Shown here piece by piece: positions 24,670 through 32,105 of a stretch of DNA of 37,818 bases. The number at the start of each line of letters is the position of its first letter. Position 1 is the first letter of the stretch. The position numbers and the translations under genes were made by a program. The DNA is taken from NCBI RefSeq assembly GCF_003725535.1, contig NZ_RJSF01000003.1, positions 226,137 through 263,954 of the forward strand. The letters are read 5' to 3'. The stretch comes from Nocardioides pocheonensis. GTDB lineage: Bacteria; Actinomycetota; Actinomycetes; Propionibacteriales; Nocardioidaceae. The notes under the pieces are model-generated. The model was given only the letters and a program-made list of their open reading frames with translations, was not told the DNA's origin and did not search any database.

Positions 24670-25320
24670 ATGGAGCCGGCCCGACCCGACCTCGCTTCGC
24701 TGCGCGCGGAGTACCAGCTCGCCGGACTCGACGAGGCCGACCTGGCCCCCGACCCGTTCACGATGTTCGGCCGCTGGTTCGACGCCGCCCGGGAGGCCGG
24801 GGTCCTGGAGCCGAACGCGATGACCCTCTCCACCGCGTCCGTCGACGGCATCCCGTCGGCCCGCGTGGTGCTGCTCAAGGGCCTCACCGAGCGCGGGTTC
24901 GTCTTCTTCACCAACTACGAGTCGCGCAAGGGGCGTGAGCTCGCGGCGAACCCGCACTGCGGCCTGCTCTTCTGCTGGTACGAGCTCCAGCGCCAGGTCC
25001 GCATCGAGGGCGCCGCGAGCCGGATCCCGCGACCGGACACCGAGGCCTACTTCGCCGGCCGGCCGCGGGACTCCCAGATCGGCGCCTGGGCGTCGCCGCA
25101 GTCGTCCGTGGTCGCGTCGCGGGCCGAGCTCGAGGATGCGTACGACGCGCTCGAGCAGCAGTTCGACGGGTCCGACGTCCCGTGCCCGCCCCACTGGGGT
25201 GGCTACCTCGTCGCGCCCGAGCGCGTGGAGTTCTGGCAGGGCCGGCGCAGCCGGATGCACGACCGGCTGCACTACCGCCGCGAGGGGACGGGCTGGGTCA
25301 CCGAGCGACTGGCTCCGTGA
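24670..25320 (+). CDS. pdxH: Pyridoxamine 5'-phosphate oxidase
   Basis: A 216-residue FMN enzyme that oxidises pyridoxamine or pyridoxine phosphate to PLP, the cofactor of SerC and the DegT aminotransferase in this window. Visible features: RAEYQLAGLDEADLAPDPF at the N-terminus, AMTLSTASVDGIPSARVVLLKGL and GFVFFTNYESRKGRELA for FMN binding, RQVRIEGAASR, AYFAGRPRDSQIGAWAS, and the C-terminal RMHDRLHYRREG. Length fits the family. The mRNA is probably leaderless. Two hairpins follow the stop codon. Confidence 0.95.
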   Translation: MEPARPDLASLRAEYQLAGLDEADLAPDPFTMFGRWFDAAREAGVLEPNAMTLSTASVDGIPSARVVLLKGLTERGFVFFTNYESRKGRELAANPHCGLLFCWYELQRQVRIEGAASRIPRPDTEAYFAGRPRDSQIGAWASPQSSVVASRAELEDAYDALEQQFDGSDVPCPPHWGGYLVAPERVEFWQGRRSRMHDRLHYRREGTGWVTERLAP

Positions 25321-25330
25321 CGGGTCGGGT

Positions 25331-25364
25331 CGGCGAATTCGCAACCGGAGTTGTGAACTCGCCG
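25331..25364 (+). terminator. Hairpin 1 after pdxH
   Basis: Arms of 15 nt beginning CGGCGAATTC and ending GAACTCGCCG surround CGGA; two non-Watson-Crick positions. It begins 11 nt after the pdxH stop and is closely related in sequence to the next hairpin. Confidence 0.7.
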
Positions 25365-25391
25365 CTTCGGTCGGGAAATCCCACGCGAGAA

Positions 25392-25427
25392 GCGGCGAAT
25401 TCACTACCCAAGTAGTGAATTCGCCGC
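25392..25427. terminator. Hairpin 2 between pdxH and the MFS gene, perfect 16-bp stem
   Basis: GCGGCGAATTCACTAC (25392-25407) and its exact inverse complement (25412-25427) enclose CCAA. It lies 6 bp from the MFS stop codon on the other strand and probably terminates both convergent genes. Confidence 0.85.
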
Positions 25428-25432
25428 GCCTG

Positions 25433-26923
25433 TCACGCTCGCGCCGCGGCCCGCCGCGCCACGACCAGCGTCACCAGCGAGGCCACCACGCCGACCGCGG
25501 TGATCCCGACGACGACCTGGAGACCCGACAGCATCCCGGGGATCAGGTGGTCGGGCCGGGCAGGACCCTGCGTGGCAGCCGCGCCGGCGAGGATCGCCGA
25601 GATCACCGCGAGCACCACCGCGCCGCCGAGCTGCACCGAGGTGTTGACCAGCCCGGAGGCCAGTCCCTGCTCGTGGTCGGCGACCCCCGCCGTGGCCTGG
25701 GCGTTGATCGAGGGGAAGGCGGTCGCGAAGCCGACGCCCAGCAGCAGCATGGTCGGGAGCAGCAGCGCGACGTACCCGAGGCCGGGGTCGACCCGCAGGA
25801 ACAGCGTGTACGCCGCGAGGAAGGCCAGCATCCCGGTGGCGATGAGGGCCTGCGTGCTCACCCGCGCGAGCACCCGGTCCATGCGGGTCGAGCTGGCGAT
25901 CACGAGCAGACCGGCGGGCAGGAACCCGAGCGCCATCGACAGCGGCGACCAGCCGAGCGAGTCCTGCAGGTAGAGCGTCACCAGGAACTGGAAGGCGAAG
26001 TAGCCGCCCGCCATCACCGCGCCGGAGACGTTGGCGTGCACCAGGTGCCACGACCGCAGGATGCCGAGCCGCACCAGCGGCGACGGGTGCCGCAGCTCGG
26101 TGACCACGAAGGTGGCACCGAGCACCACGGCCGCGGCCAGCAGGCCGAGCACGACGGCGCTGGCCCAGCCCTGGGTCGGTGCCTCGACCACCGCGACCAC
26201 CAGAAGGAGCAGGGCCGCGGTGCTGGTCAGGGCGCCGGCGAGGTCGAAGTCCGCGAGCCGGGTCACGGACCGGACGGAGCGCGGCACGACCCGCAGGCCG
26301 GTGACCACCAGCAGGAGTGCCACCGGGCCCGGGAGGAGGAAGGTCGCCCGCCAACCGATCTCGGTGAGCAGGCCACCGAAGACGAGCCCGAGGGAGAAGC
26401 CACTGGCGCCGACGACGGTGTAGATGCTGAGCGCCTTGTTCCTCGCCGGCCCCTCGGCGAACGTCGTGGTGATGATCGAGAGCCCGGCGGGCACGGTGAA
26501 GGCGGCGGCCACGCCCTTGACGAACCGCAGCGCGATGATCGCCTCGGGACTGCTCAGCGTCGCGCTCACGACGGAGGCGAGGCCGAAGACGGCGACCGCG
26601 GTGAGGAAGACCTGGCGCCGGCCGAGGAGGTCGGCCGACCGGCCGCCGAGGAGCAGCAGCCCGCCGTACCCGAGCACGTAGCCGCTGACGATCCACTGCA
26701 GCGCGGCCGGCGACATCGCGAGGTCGGAGCCGATCGACGGGAGCGCGACGCCGACCATCGAGATGTCGAGACCGTCGAGGAACAGCGCACCGCACAGCAC
26801 GACCAGCAGCAGCCAGGTCCGCGCGGCCCAGGGCTGGGCGGTGGACACGGTCGGTGCGGTCGCGGGGTTCGACGGGGGAGTCAGGTCGTGAGCGGGCTGC
26901 TCCGGGAGGAGGGTGGAAGTCAT
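25433..26923 (-). CDS. MFS drug exporter, DHA2 (EmrB/QacA) type
   Basis: A 496-residue protein with about 14 membrane segments. The N-terminal helices contain CGALFLDGLDISMVGVALPSI, with an acidic residue in helix 1 (D in DGLDIS) typical of DHA2 antiporters; GGRSADLLGRRQVFLT is motif A; VVGASGFSLGLVFGGLLTE is motif C (antiporter motif). It likely exports hydrophobic or cationic drugs with proton uptake. It is divergent from a MarR gene across a palindrome-rich promoter. ATG 26923 has GGGC only upstream; TAAGAC lies 8-13 nt before it. Confidence 0.9.
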   Translation of the reverse strand: MTSTLLPEQPAHDLTPPSNPATAPTVSTAQPWAARTWLLLVVLCGALFLDGLDISMVGVALPSIGSDLAMSPAALQWIVSGYVLGYGGLLLLGGRSADLLGRRQVFLTAVAVFGLASVVSATLSSPEAIIALRFVKGVAAAFTVPAGLSIITTTFAEGPARNKALSIYTVVGASGFSLGLVFGGLLTEIGWRATFLLPGPVALLLVVTGLRVVPRSVRSVTRLADFDLAGALTSTAALLLLVVAVVEAPTQGWASAVVLGLLAAAVVLGATFVVTELRHPSPLVRLGILRSWHLVHANVSGAVMAGGYFAFQFLVTLYLQDSLGWSPLSMALGFLPAGLLVIASSTRMDRVLARVSTQALIATGMLAFLAAYTLFLRVDPGLGYVALLLPTMLLLGVGFATAFPSINAQATAGVADHEQGLASGLVNTSVQLGGAVVLAVISAILAGAAATQGPARPDHLIPGMLSGLQVVVGITAVGVVASLVTLVVARRAAARA

Positions 26924-26933
26924 GCCCACGAGT

Positions 26934-27003
26934 CTTATGCATATGCATCTAATGCGCAAACATATTTTGCGTCTGCAACTTATGCAGACGCATGTGGTAC
27001 CCT
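26934..27003. promoter_or_regulatory. Divergent MFS/marR promoter with repeated MarR-type operators
   Basis: CTTATGCATATGCAT (26934-26948) and CTTATGCAGACGCAT (26979-26993) are direct repeats, each containing ATGC-N4-GCAT, with a 45-bp period. The second is embedded in TGCGTCTGCA-ACTTA-TGCAGACGCA (26968-26992), a perfect 10-bp inverted repeat. Between them CGCAAA-CATAT-TTTGCG (26955-26971) is another perfect inverted repeat. TACCCT (26998-27003) precedes the marR ATG by 6 nt. This low-GC stretch stands out sharply from its surroundings. Confidence 0.7.
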
Positions 27004-27009
27004 GACGCC

Positions 27010-27411
27010 ATGGTGCGACGCAGCGACGACGATGCGCTCGCTGCCGACTGGCACCAGCTGATGGGCCGCTACCAGCGCCTGATGTGCGCCCTCGACCGGG
27101 AGCTGGCCTCACACGACCTGACGGCCAGCGAGTTCGAGGTGCTCCAGCAGCTCGAGCTCTCCGACGACTGCAGCCTGCGCATGTCCGCGCTCGCCGAGAG
27201 CGCCCACCTCACCCAGAGCGCGCTCTCCCGCCTCGTGTCGCGGCTCGAGCGCGACGGACTGCTCGAGCGCAAGGCGTGCGAGCAGGACCGCCGCTCCCAG
27301 TACGTCTCCCTCACGGCTGCCGGCCGCAGTCGGTACGCCGAGGCGCGGCCCACGCAGCGCAAGGTGCTCCGCGAGGAGGGCTCCGACTGCCTGGTCGGCC
27401 GAGCCGGCTGA
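27010..27411 (+). CDS. MarR-family transcriptional regulator
   Basis: A 133-residue winged-helix protein. LRMSALAESAHLTQSALSRLVSRLERDGLLERKACEQDRRSQYVSLTAAG holds the recognition helix (LTQSALSRLVSRLERDG) and the wing (EQDRRSQYV). A Cys lies just before the wing, which in some MarR proteins senses oxidants. The C-terminus ends soon after the ARPTQRKVLREE helix and is shorter than the usual 145-160 residues. Likely represses the divergent DHA2 exporter and itself. The start is ATG 27010, with TACCCT 6 nt upstream. Confidence 0.88.
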   Translation: MVRRSDDDALAADWHQLMGRYQRLMCALDRELASHDLTASEFEVLQQLELSDDCSLRMSALAESAHLTQSALSRLVSRLERDGLLERKACEQDRRSQYVSLTAAGRSRYAEARPTQRKVLREEGSDCLVGRAG

Positions 27412-27422
27412 GAAAACCAGTT

Positions 27423-27449
27423 GTGAGTGAGTGCTCACTCACTTACGGT
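27423..27449 (+). promoter_or_regulatory. TetR-type operator and -10 of the ABC exporter operon
   Basis: GTGAGTGAG-TG-CTCACTCAC (27423-27442) is a perfect inverted repeat with 9-bp arms. It is followed directly by TACGGT (27444-27449), 7 nt before GTG 27457. A bound TetR dimer would cover the promoter. Confidence 0.75.
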
Positions 27450-27456
27450 GGACGAC

Positions 27457-28071
27457 GTGACCGTCCGTGAGCGCGCTCGTCCCCTGCCCGCCGAGGAGCG
27501 GCGCGCGGCGATCCTGGCCGCCGCCCGCCCGCTCGTGCTGGAGCACGGTCGGGCGACGACGACCCGGTCGATCGCCGAGGCCGCCGGGATCGCCGAGGGC
27601 ACGATCTTCCGGATCTTCCCGACCAAGGACGAACTCTTCGACGCGGTCATCGACCAGGAGTTCGACCCGGAGCCGTTCCTCGACGCGGTCGGCCGGATCG
27701 ACCTCGACCAGCCGCTCGAGGATCGGCTGCTCGAGGCGGTCTCGCTGCTGCAGCGGCGCTTCGTGGGCATCTTCCGGCTGCTGATCGCGCTCGGCGTACG
27801 CCGGCCCCCGGACCGGCTCTCCGCGCCCGAGCTGCGCCAGCGACTGGCCAAGGAGGGCCTGGTGCGCCTCGTGGAGCCGGATGCCGCGCGCTTCCGGGTG
27901 CCGGCCGAGGACGTCGTGCACATGATCCGCCTGCTCACCTTCTCCGGCAGCCACCCGCACATCTCCGACCAGCGCCCACTGACCGCGGCCCAGATCGTCG
28001 ACGTGGTCCTGCACGGCACCCTGCGCGCCGACGCCGCCACGGCGGCCACCGACCACCTGGAGGACGCCTGA
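27457..28071 (+). CDS. TetR-family repressor of the ABC exporter
   Basis: A 204-residue regulator. The N-terminal helix-turn-helix reads RRAAILAAARPLVLEHGRATTTRSIAEAAGIAEGTIFRIFPTKDELFDAVID, the standard TetR pattern (recognition helix AEGTIFRIFPTKDEL). The ligand-binding part (residues 70-200) is not diagnostic. GTG 27457 is chosen because TACGGT lies 7 nt upstream; the earlier GTG 27427 is inside the operator palindrome. The stop overlaps the first ABC gene by one base (TGATG), so repressor and transporter share a transcript and the system should be self-limiting and drug-inducible. Confidence 0.92.
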   Translation: MTVRERARPLPAEERRAAILAAARPLVLEHGRATTTRSIAEAAGIAEGTIFRIFPTKDELFDAVIDQEFDPEPFLDAVGRIDLDQPLEDRLLEAVSLLQRRFVGIFRLLIALGVRRPPDRLSAPELRQRLAKEGLVRLVEPDAARFRVPAEDVVHMIRLLTFSGSHPHISDQRPLTAAQIVDVVLHGTLRADAATAATDHLEDA

Positions 28072-29804
28072 TGCTGATCCAGCTCATCCGCACCTACGTG
28101 AGCCCCTACCGCCCGTGGCTGCTGGCGATCGTCACGCTGCAGTTCATCGGCACGATGGGGATGCTCTACCTGCCCAGCCTGAACGCCGACATCATCGACA
28201 AGGGCGTGATCAACGGCGACACCGGCTACATCGTGCGCCACGGCGGCCTGATGCTGCTGGTCTCGCTCGTGCAGATCGGCTGCTCGATCGCGGCGGTGTG
28301 GTTCTCGGCGCGCACGTCGATGAGCTTCGGCCGCGACGTCCGGGCCGCGATCTTCCACCGGGTCGGCATGTTCTCGGCCCGTGAGGTGCAGCAGTTCGGG
28401 GCGCCGTCCCTGATCACCCGCGAGACCAACGACGTGCAGCAGGTGCAGATGCTGGTGCTGATGTCGGGCACGCTCATGGTGGCCGCGCCGATCATGATGG
28501 TCGGCGGCATCGTGATGGCCGTGCACGTCAACGTCGGGCTGTCCTGGCTCGTCGTGCTGGTGGTTCCGGTCCTCGCGATCTCGATCGGCCTGATCGTCTC
28601 GCGCATGGTGCCGAGCTTCCGGCTCATGCAGGAGCGCATCGACGAGGTCAACCGGCTGCTGCGCGAGCAGATCACGGGCGTCCGCGTGGTCCGCGCCTTC
28701 GTGCGGGAGAAGCACGAGACCGAGCGCTTCGAGCACGCCAACCGCGACCTCACCGACGTGTCGATCCGCGCCGGACGCTGGCTCGCGGGGATGTTCCCGA
28801 CGGTGATGCTGGTCGCGAACGTCGCCTCCGTCGCCGTGCTCTGGTTCGGCGGCCACCGCGTCGAGAGCGGCGACATGCAGGTCGGCGAGCTGACCGCCTA
28901 CCTCTCCTACCTGATGCAGATCGTCATGTCGGTGATGATGGGCACCTTCATGCTGATGATGGTCCCGCGCTCCACCGTGTGCGCGGACCGGATCGCGGAG
29001 GTGCTCCACACCGACACCTCGGTGGTCCCTGCGGCGCAGCCGGAGGGCGCGTTCCCGGAGCCCGGCACGATCCGGTTCGAGGACGTCGAGCTGACCTACC
29101 CGGGTGCCGACGTACCGGTGGTCCGCGACGCGTCGTTCGTGGCCTCGCCGGGGCAGACGGTCGCGATCATCGGCTCGACCGGCGCCGGCAAGACCACGAT
29201 GCTCAACCTGGTGCCGCGCCTGTTCGACGTGACCGGCGGGCGGGTGCTGGTCGGCGGCATCGACGTACGCCGGGTCGACCCGGAGGTGCTCTGGTCGCGG
29301 CTCGGCCTGGTCCCGCAGAAGGCGTTCCTCTTCACGGGCACGGTCGCGAGCAACCTGCGCTACGGCAAGCCCGACGCGACCGAGGCCGAGATGTGGGACG
29401 CGCTCGAGATCGCGCAGGCCCGTGACTTCGTCGAGGCGATGCCCGACGGCCTCGAGTCCCGGATCGCCCAGGGCGGGTCCAACCTGAGCGGCGGGCAGCG
29501 ACAGCGGCTCGCGATCGCCCGGGCGGTGATCCGGCGGCCGGAGATCTACCTGTTCGACGACTCGTTCTCCGCCCTCGACCTGGCGACCGACGCCCGGCTC
29601 CGGGCGGCGCTGCGCCCGGTGACCAGCGACGCGACCGTGGTGATCGTGGCCCAGCGGGTGTCGACGATCCGCGACGCCGACGTGATCCTCGTCGTCGAGG
29701 ACGGCGAGATCGTCGGTCGCGGCACGCACGTCTCGCTGCTCGAGGACTGCCAGACCTACCAGGAGATCGTCGCGTCCCAGCTGAGCGCGGAGGAGGCCGC
29801 ATGA
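28071..29804 (+). CDS. Heterodimeric ABC multidrug exporter, subunit with degenerate ATP site
   Basis: A 577-residue half-transporter: six membrane helices (residues 1-320) and an ATPase domain. Walker A is [12 protein letters not shown] near 366-375 and the signature [12 protein letters not shown] is canonical. The Walker B motif is [12 protein letters not shown], with Asp in place of the catalytic Glu, and the H-loop reads [10 protein letters not shown], with Gln in place of His. This subunit therefore contributes the non-hydrolysing site, as in TM287/288, BmrCD and LmrCD. ATG overlaps the TetR stop and the stop overlaps the partner's ATG. Substrates are probably hydrophobic drugs. Confidence 0.93.
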   Translation: MLIQLIRTYVSPYRPWLLAIVTLQFIGTMGMLYLPSLNADIIDKGVINGDTGYIVRHGGLMLLVSLVQIGCSIAAVWFSARTSMSFGRDVRAAIFHRVGMFSAREVQQFGAPSLITRETNDVQQVQMLVLMSGTLMVAAPIMMVGGIVMAVHVNVGLSWLVVLVVPVLAISIGLIVSRMVPSFRLMQERIDEVNRLLREQITGVRVVRAFVREKHETERFEHANRDLTDVSIRAGRWLAGMFPTVMLVANVASVAVLWFGGHRVESGDMQVGELTAYLSYLMQIVMSVMMGTFMLMMVPRSTVCADRIAEVLHTDTSVVPAAQPEGAFPEPGTIRFEDVELTYPGADVPVVRDASFVASPGQTVAIIGSTGAGKTTMLNLVPRLFDVTGGRVLVGGIDVRRVDPEVLWSRLGLVPQKAFLFTGTVASNLRYGKPDATEAEMWDALEIAQARDFVEAMPDGLESRIAQGGSNLSGGQRQRLAIARAVIRRPEIYLFDDSFSALDLATDARLRAALRPVTSDATVVIVAQRVSTIRDADVILVVEDGEIVGRGTHVSLLEDCQTYQEIVASQLSAEEAA

Positions 29805-31792
29805 GTGACAACCCGACACCTCCCGTGGCCGAGTCCGACCAGCTCAAGGAGACCGAGCGCGTCGAGGCGGGTCCGGGGCCGGGCCGCGGACCCTTCGGCG
29901 GCGGCATGGTCGCCCAGAAGGCCTCCCGCTTCGGTCCGTCCGCGCGCCGGCTGCTCGACCGGCTCCGCCCTGAGCGGGCGAAGGTCGGTGCCGTGGTCGG
30001 CCTCACCGTGGTCAGCGTGGTGCTGACCGCGATCGGACCCAGGATCCTCGGGAAGGCCACCGACCTGATCTTCTCCGGGCTCATCGGCGGCAGGCTGCCC
30101 GCCGGCATCACCAAGGCCCAGGCCGTCGCCGCGCTGCGGCAGCGAGGCGAGGACAAGGTGGCCTCGATGGTCGCCTCGATGGACGTCCACCCCGGTCAGA
30201 CCGTCGACTTCGGCGCGGTCGGCCGGGTGCTGCTGATCGTGCTGGCCGTCTACGTCACGAGCGCGGCGCTCGCCTGGCTGGCGGGCTACCTGCTCAACGA
30301 CGTCGTGCAGGGCACCGTGCTGCGGATGCGCGCCGAGGTGGAGGACAAGGTCAACCGGCTCCCGCTGAGCTACTTCGACAAGCAGCCCCGCGGCGAGCTG
30401 CTCAGCCGGGTCACCAACGACATCGACAACCTCAGCCAGTCGCTGCAGCAGACGATGAGCCAGCTGCTGACCTCCGTGCTGACCGTGCTCGCGGTGCTCG
30501 GCATGATGCTCTGGATCTCCCCGCTCCTCGCCCTGGTCGCGCTGATCTCGGTGCCGTTGTCGATGCTCCTGACCGGCACCGTGATGAAGCGGTCGCAGGG
30601 CATGTTCGTCCAGCAGTGGCGGCGTACCGGGCGGCTGAACGCGCACATCGAGGAGACCTTCTCCGGTCACGCCCTGGTCAAGGTCTTCGGCCGCCAGGCC
30701 GAGGCCGAGCGGGTGTTCGCCGAGGAGAACGACGAGCTCTTCAAGGCCTCGTTCGGGGCCCAGTTCGTCAGCGGCCTGATCATGCCGATCATGATGTTCA
30801 TCGGGAACCTCAACTACGTCCTGGTGGCGGTCATCGGTGGCCTGCGGGTGGCGAGCGGCTCCCTCTCGCTCGGCGACGTGCAGGCGTTCATCCAGTACAG
30901 CCGGCAGTTCACCCAGCCGCTGAGCCAGGTCGCCTCGATGACGAACCTGCTCCAGTCCGGCGTCGCCTCCGCGGAGCGCGTCTTCGAGCTCCTCGACGCG
31001 CCCGAGGAGGAGGCGGACGGCGTCGGGCACGCGGCCACGGGCGACCGGCGCCGCGGCGAGGTGCGCTTCGAGCGGGTGACCTTCTCCTACGACCCGCAGA
31101 AGCCGCTGATCCGCGACCTGTCCCTGGTGGCCGAGCCCGGCCACACGGTGGCCATCGTCGGACCCACCGGCGCCGGCAAGACCACGCTGGTCAACCTGGT
31201 GATGCGCTTCTACGAGGTGGAGTCCGGCCGGATCACGCTCGACGGCGTGGACATCGCGTCGATGCCGCGCTCGGAGCTGCGGGCCCAGACCGGCATGGTG
31301 CTGCAGGACACGTGGCTCTTCGAGGGCACGATCCGCGACAACATCGCCTACGGGCGCCCGGACGCCACCGAGGAGCAGATCCTGTCGGCGGCGCGCGCGA
31401 CCTTCGTCGACCGGTTCGTGCACTCGCTGCCCGACGGCTACGACACGGTGATCGACGAGGAGGGCTCGAACCTCTCGGCGGGCGAGCGCCAGCTCGTGAC
31501 GATCGCACGCGCGTTCCTCTCCGACCCGGCGCTGCTCATCCTCGACGAGGCGACCTCGTCGGTCGACACGCGCACCGAGCTGCTGGTCCAGCACGCGATG
31601 GCCGCGCTGCGGTCGGACCGTACGTCGTTCGTGATCGCCCACCGGCTCTCCACGATCCGCGACGCCGACCTGATCCTGGTCATGGAGGACGGCGCCATCG
31701 TCGAGCAGGGCGCCCACGACCAGCTGCTCGAGGCGGAGGGCGCGTACGCGCGGCTCTACAACTCGCAGTTCGCCGCCCCGGTGGCCGGCTGA
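29801..31792 (+). CDS. Heterodimeric ABC multidrug exporter, catalytic subunit
   Basis: A 663-residue half-transporter. A Gly/Pro-rich N-terminal extension (about 45 residues, [17 protein letters not shown]) precedes the membrane domain. There is an insert around residues 75-145 between helices 1 and 2 ([20 protein letters not shown] and on). The ATPase domain has Walker [15 protein letters not shown] near 452, Walker [13 protein letters not shown] with the catalytic Glu, and H-loop VIAHRLSTI. Its own signature is LSAGERQ, a degenerate form that would face the partner's dead site, while the partner's LSGGQ completes the active site here. The complementary defects strongly support an obligate heterodimer with the preceding gene. 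Confidence 0.93.
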   Translation: MSDNPTPPVAESDQLKETERVEAGPGPGRGPFGGGMVAQKASRFGPSARRLLDRLRPERAKVGAVVGLTVVSVVLTAIGPRILGKATDLIFSGLIGGRLPAGITKAQAVAALRQRGEDKVASMVASMDVHPGQTVDFGAVGRVLLIVLAVYVTSAALAWLAGYLLNDVVQGTVLRMRAEVEDKVNRLPLSYFDKQPRGELLSRVTNDIDNLSQSLQQTMSQLLTSVLTVLAVLGMMLWISPLLALVALISVPLSMLLTGTVMKRSQGMFVQQWRRTGRLNAHIEETFSGHALVKVFGRQAEAERVFAEENDELFKASFGAQFVSGLIMPIMMFIGNLNYVLVAVIGGLRVASGSLSLGDVQAFIQYSRQFTQPLSQVASMTNLLQSGVASAERVFELLDAPEEEADGVGHAATGDRRRGEVRFERVTFSYDPQKPLIRDLSLVAEPGHTVAIVGPTGAGKTTLVNLVMRFYEVESGRITLDGVDIASMPRSELRAQTGMVLQDTWLFEGTIRDNIAYGRPDATEEQILSAARATFVDRFVHSLPDGYDTVIDEEGSNLSAGERQLVTIARAFLSDPALLILDEATSSVDTRTELLVQHAMAALRSDRTSFVIAHRLSTIRDADLILVMEDGAIVEQGAHDQLLEAEGAYARLYNSQFAAPVAG

Positions 31793-31799
31793 AACCCCG

Positions 31800-31828
31800 T
31801 TGTCCCGACGTGCGCGCCGACGTACCGT
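31800..31828 (+). promoter_or_regulatory. Promoter of the leader-peptide element
   Basis: TTGTCC (31800-31805) and TACCGT (31823-31828) are separated by exactly 17 bp, close to the housekeeping sigma consensus. Initiation would fall near 31835, giving a 5' leader of about 25 nt before the small ORF. Confidence 0.6.
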
Positions 31829-31860
31829 GGCCGCACACGGGAAAGGAGGTGGTCCACAGA

Positions 31861-31899
31861 ATGCATGCTTCTAGGACACGTGAGGTGGCTGCGCGCTAG
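31861..31899 (+). CDS. Putative 12-residue leader peptide MHASRTREVAAR
   Basis: A 13-codon frame including the stop. It is preceded by GAAAGGAGGTGGTCC (31841-31855), which can pair with the actinobacterial 16S rRNA 3' tail over 15 positions with a single G-U pair, an exceptional ribosome-binding site in a region where most genes have none. Codons TCT, AGG, ACA and CGT are uncommon here. A promoter lies just upstream and a 13-bp hairpin 52 nt downstream. The layout resembles translation-dependent attenuators, but the next gene has its own leaderless promoter, so the target is uncertain. It may also be the coding part of a dual-function small RNA. Confidence 0.55.
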   Translation: MHASRTREVAAR

Positions 31900-31951
31900 C
31901 GCTACCGCCCTCGTCGGCGTCGACGCGCTGACGAATCCGAACGCAGTCACC

Positions 31952-32016
31952 CGACCCGCAGGCGACCGGTCAGTCCTCCGGTTCCATCCCGCACCACGTG
32001 GGACGCCTGCGGGTCG
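31952..32016 (+). ncRNA. Structured RNA element with 13-bp outer stem
   Basis: CGACCCGCAGGCG (31952-31964) pairs exactly with CGCCTGCGGGTCG (32004-32016). The 39-nt interior can form two small hairpins, ACCGG/CCGGT and TCCC/GGGA, giving a three-way junction. No T-run follows. It could terminate the leader transcript or switch with alternative pairing when ribosomes stall on the short ORF. Together with the leader ORF it accounts for most of the gene-free stretch 31793-32105. Confidence 0.5.
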
Positions 32017-32050
32017 CTGCGCGTCCGGGCAGCTGCACGCGGACTCCGGC

Positions 32051-32064
32051 GTGAGCGCGCTCAC
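32051..32064. promoter_or_regulatory. Perfect 14-bp palindrome upstream of the MFS promoter
   Basis: GTGAGCGCGCTCAC is a perfect palindrome 5 bp upstream of the -35 region of the MFS gene. Its half-site GTGAG also occurs in the TetR operator at 27423-27442, although spacing differs. Confidence 0.35.
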
Positions 32065-32067
32065 GAA

Positions 32068-32105
32068 AGTTGCATGTTCCAACTAATTGGTTGCATACTT
32101 CAACC
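32068..32105 (+). promoter_or_regulatory. Promoter with two tandem 17-bp operators for the MFS/marR operon
   Basis: AGTTG-N7-CAACT (32068-32084) and GGTTG-N7-CAACC (32089-32105) are perfect inverted repeats whose centres are 21 bp apart, two helical turns. They overlap a -35 TTGCAT (32070-32075) and a -10 CATACT (32094-32099) separated by 18 bp. The second operator abuts the ATG. The MarR protein encoded downstream is the likely ligand. Confidence 0.75.

Noticed and set aside
25331-25427. Attachment site or transposon end formed by the paired hairpins
   Set aside because: No integrase or transposase is nearby, and the position between convergent stop codons fits terminators.
27010-27411. The short MarR gene as a frameshifted pseudogene
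   Set aside because: The DNA-binding domain is complete and the shortened C-terminus falls within what small MarR proteins tolerate; no continuation with family features was seen in the other frames.
27435-29819. Minus-strand open frame of 794 codons over the TetR and ABC genes
   Set aside because: His/Asp/Arg-rich composition typical of the antisense of GC-rich coding DNA. The plus-strand genes have full motifs and coupled starts.
29756-31717. Minus-strand open frame of 653 codons over the second ABC gene
   Set aside because: Antisense shadow without recognisable domains; the ABC motifs on the plus strand are complete.
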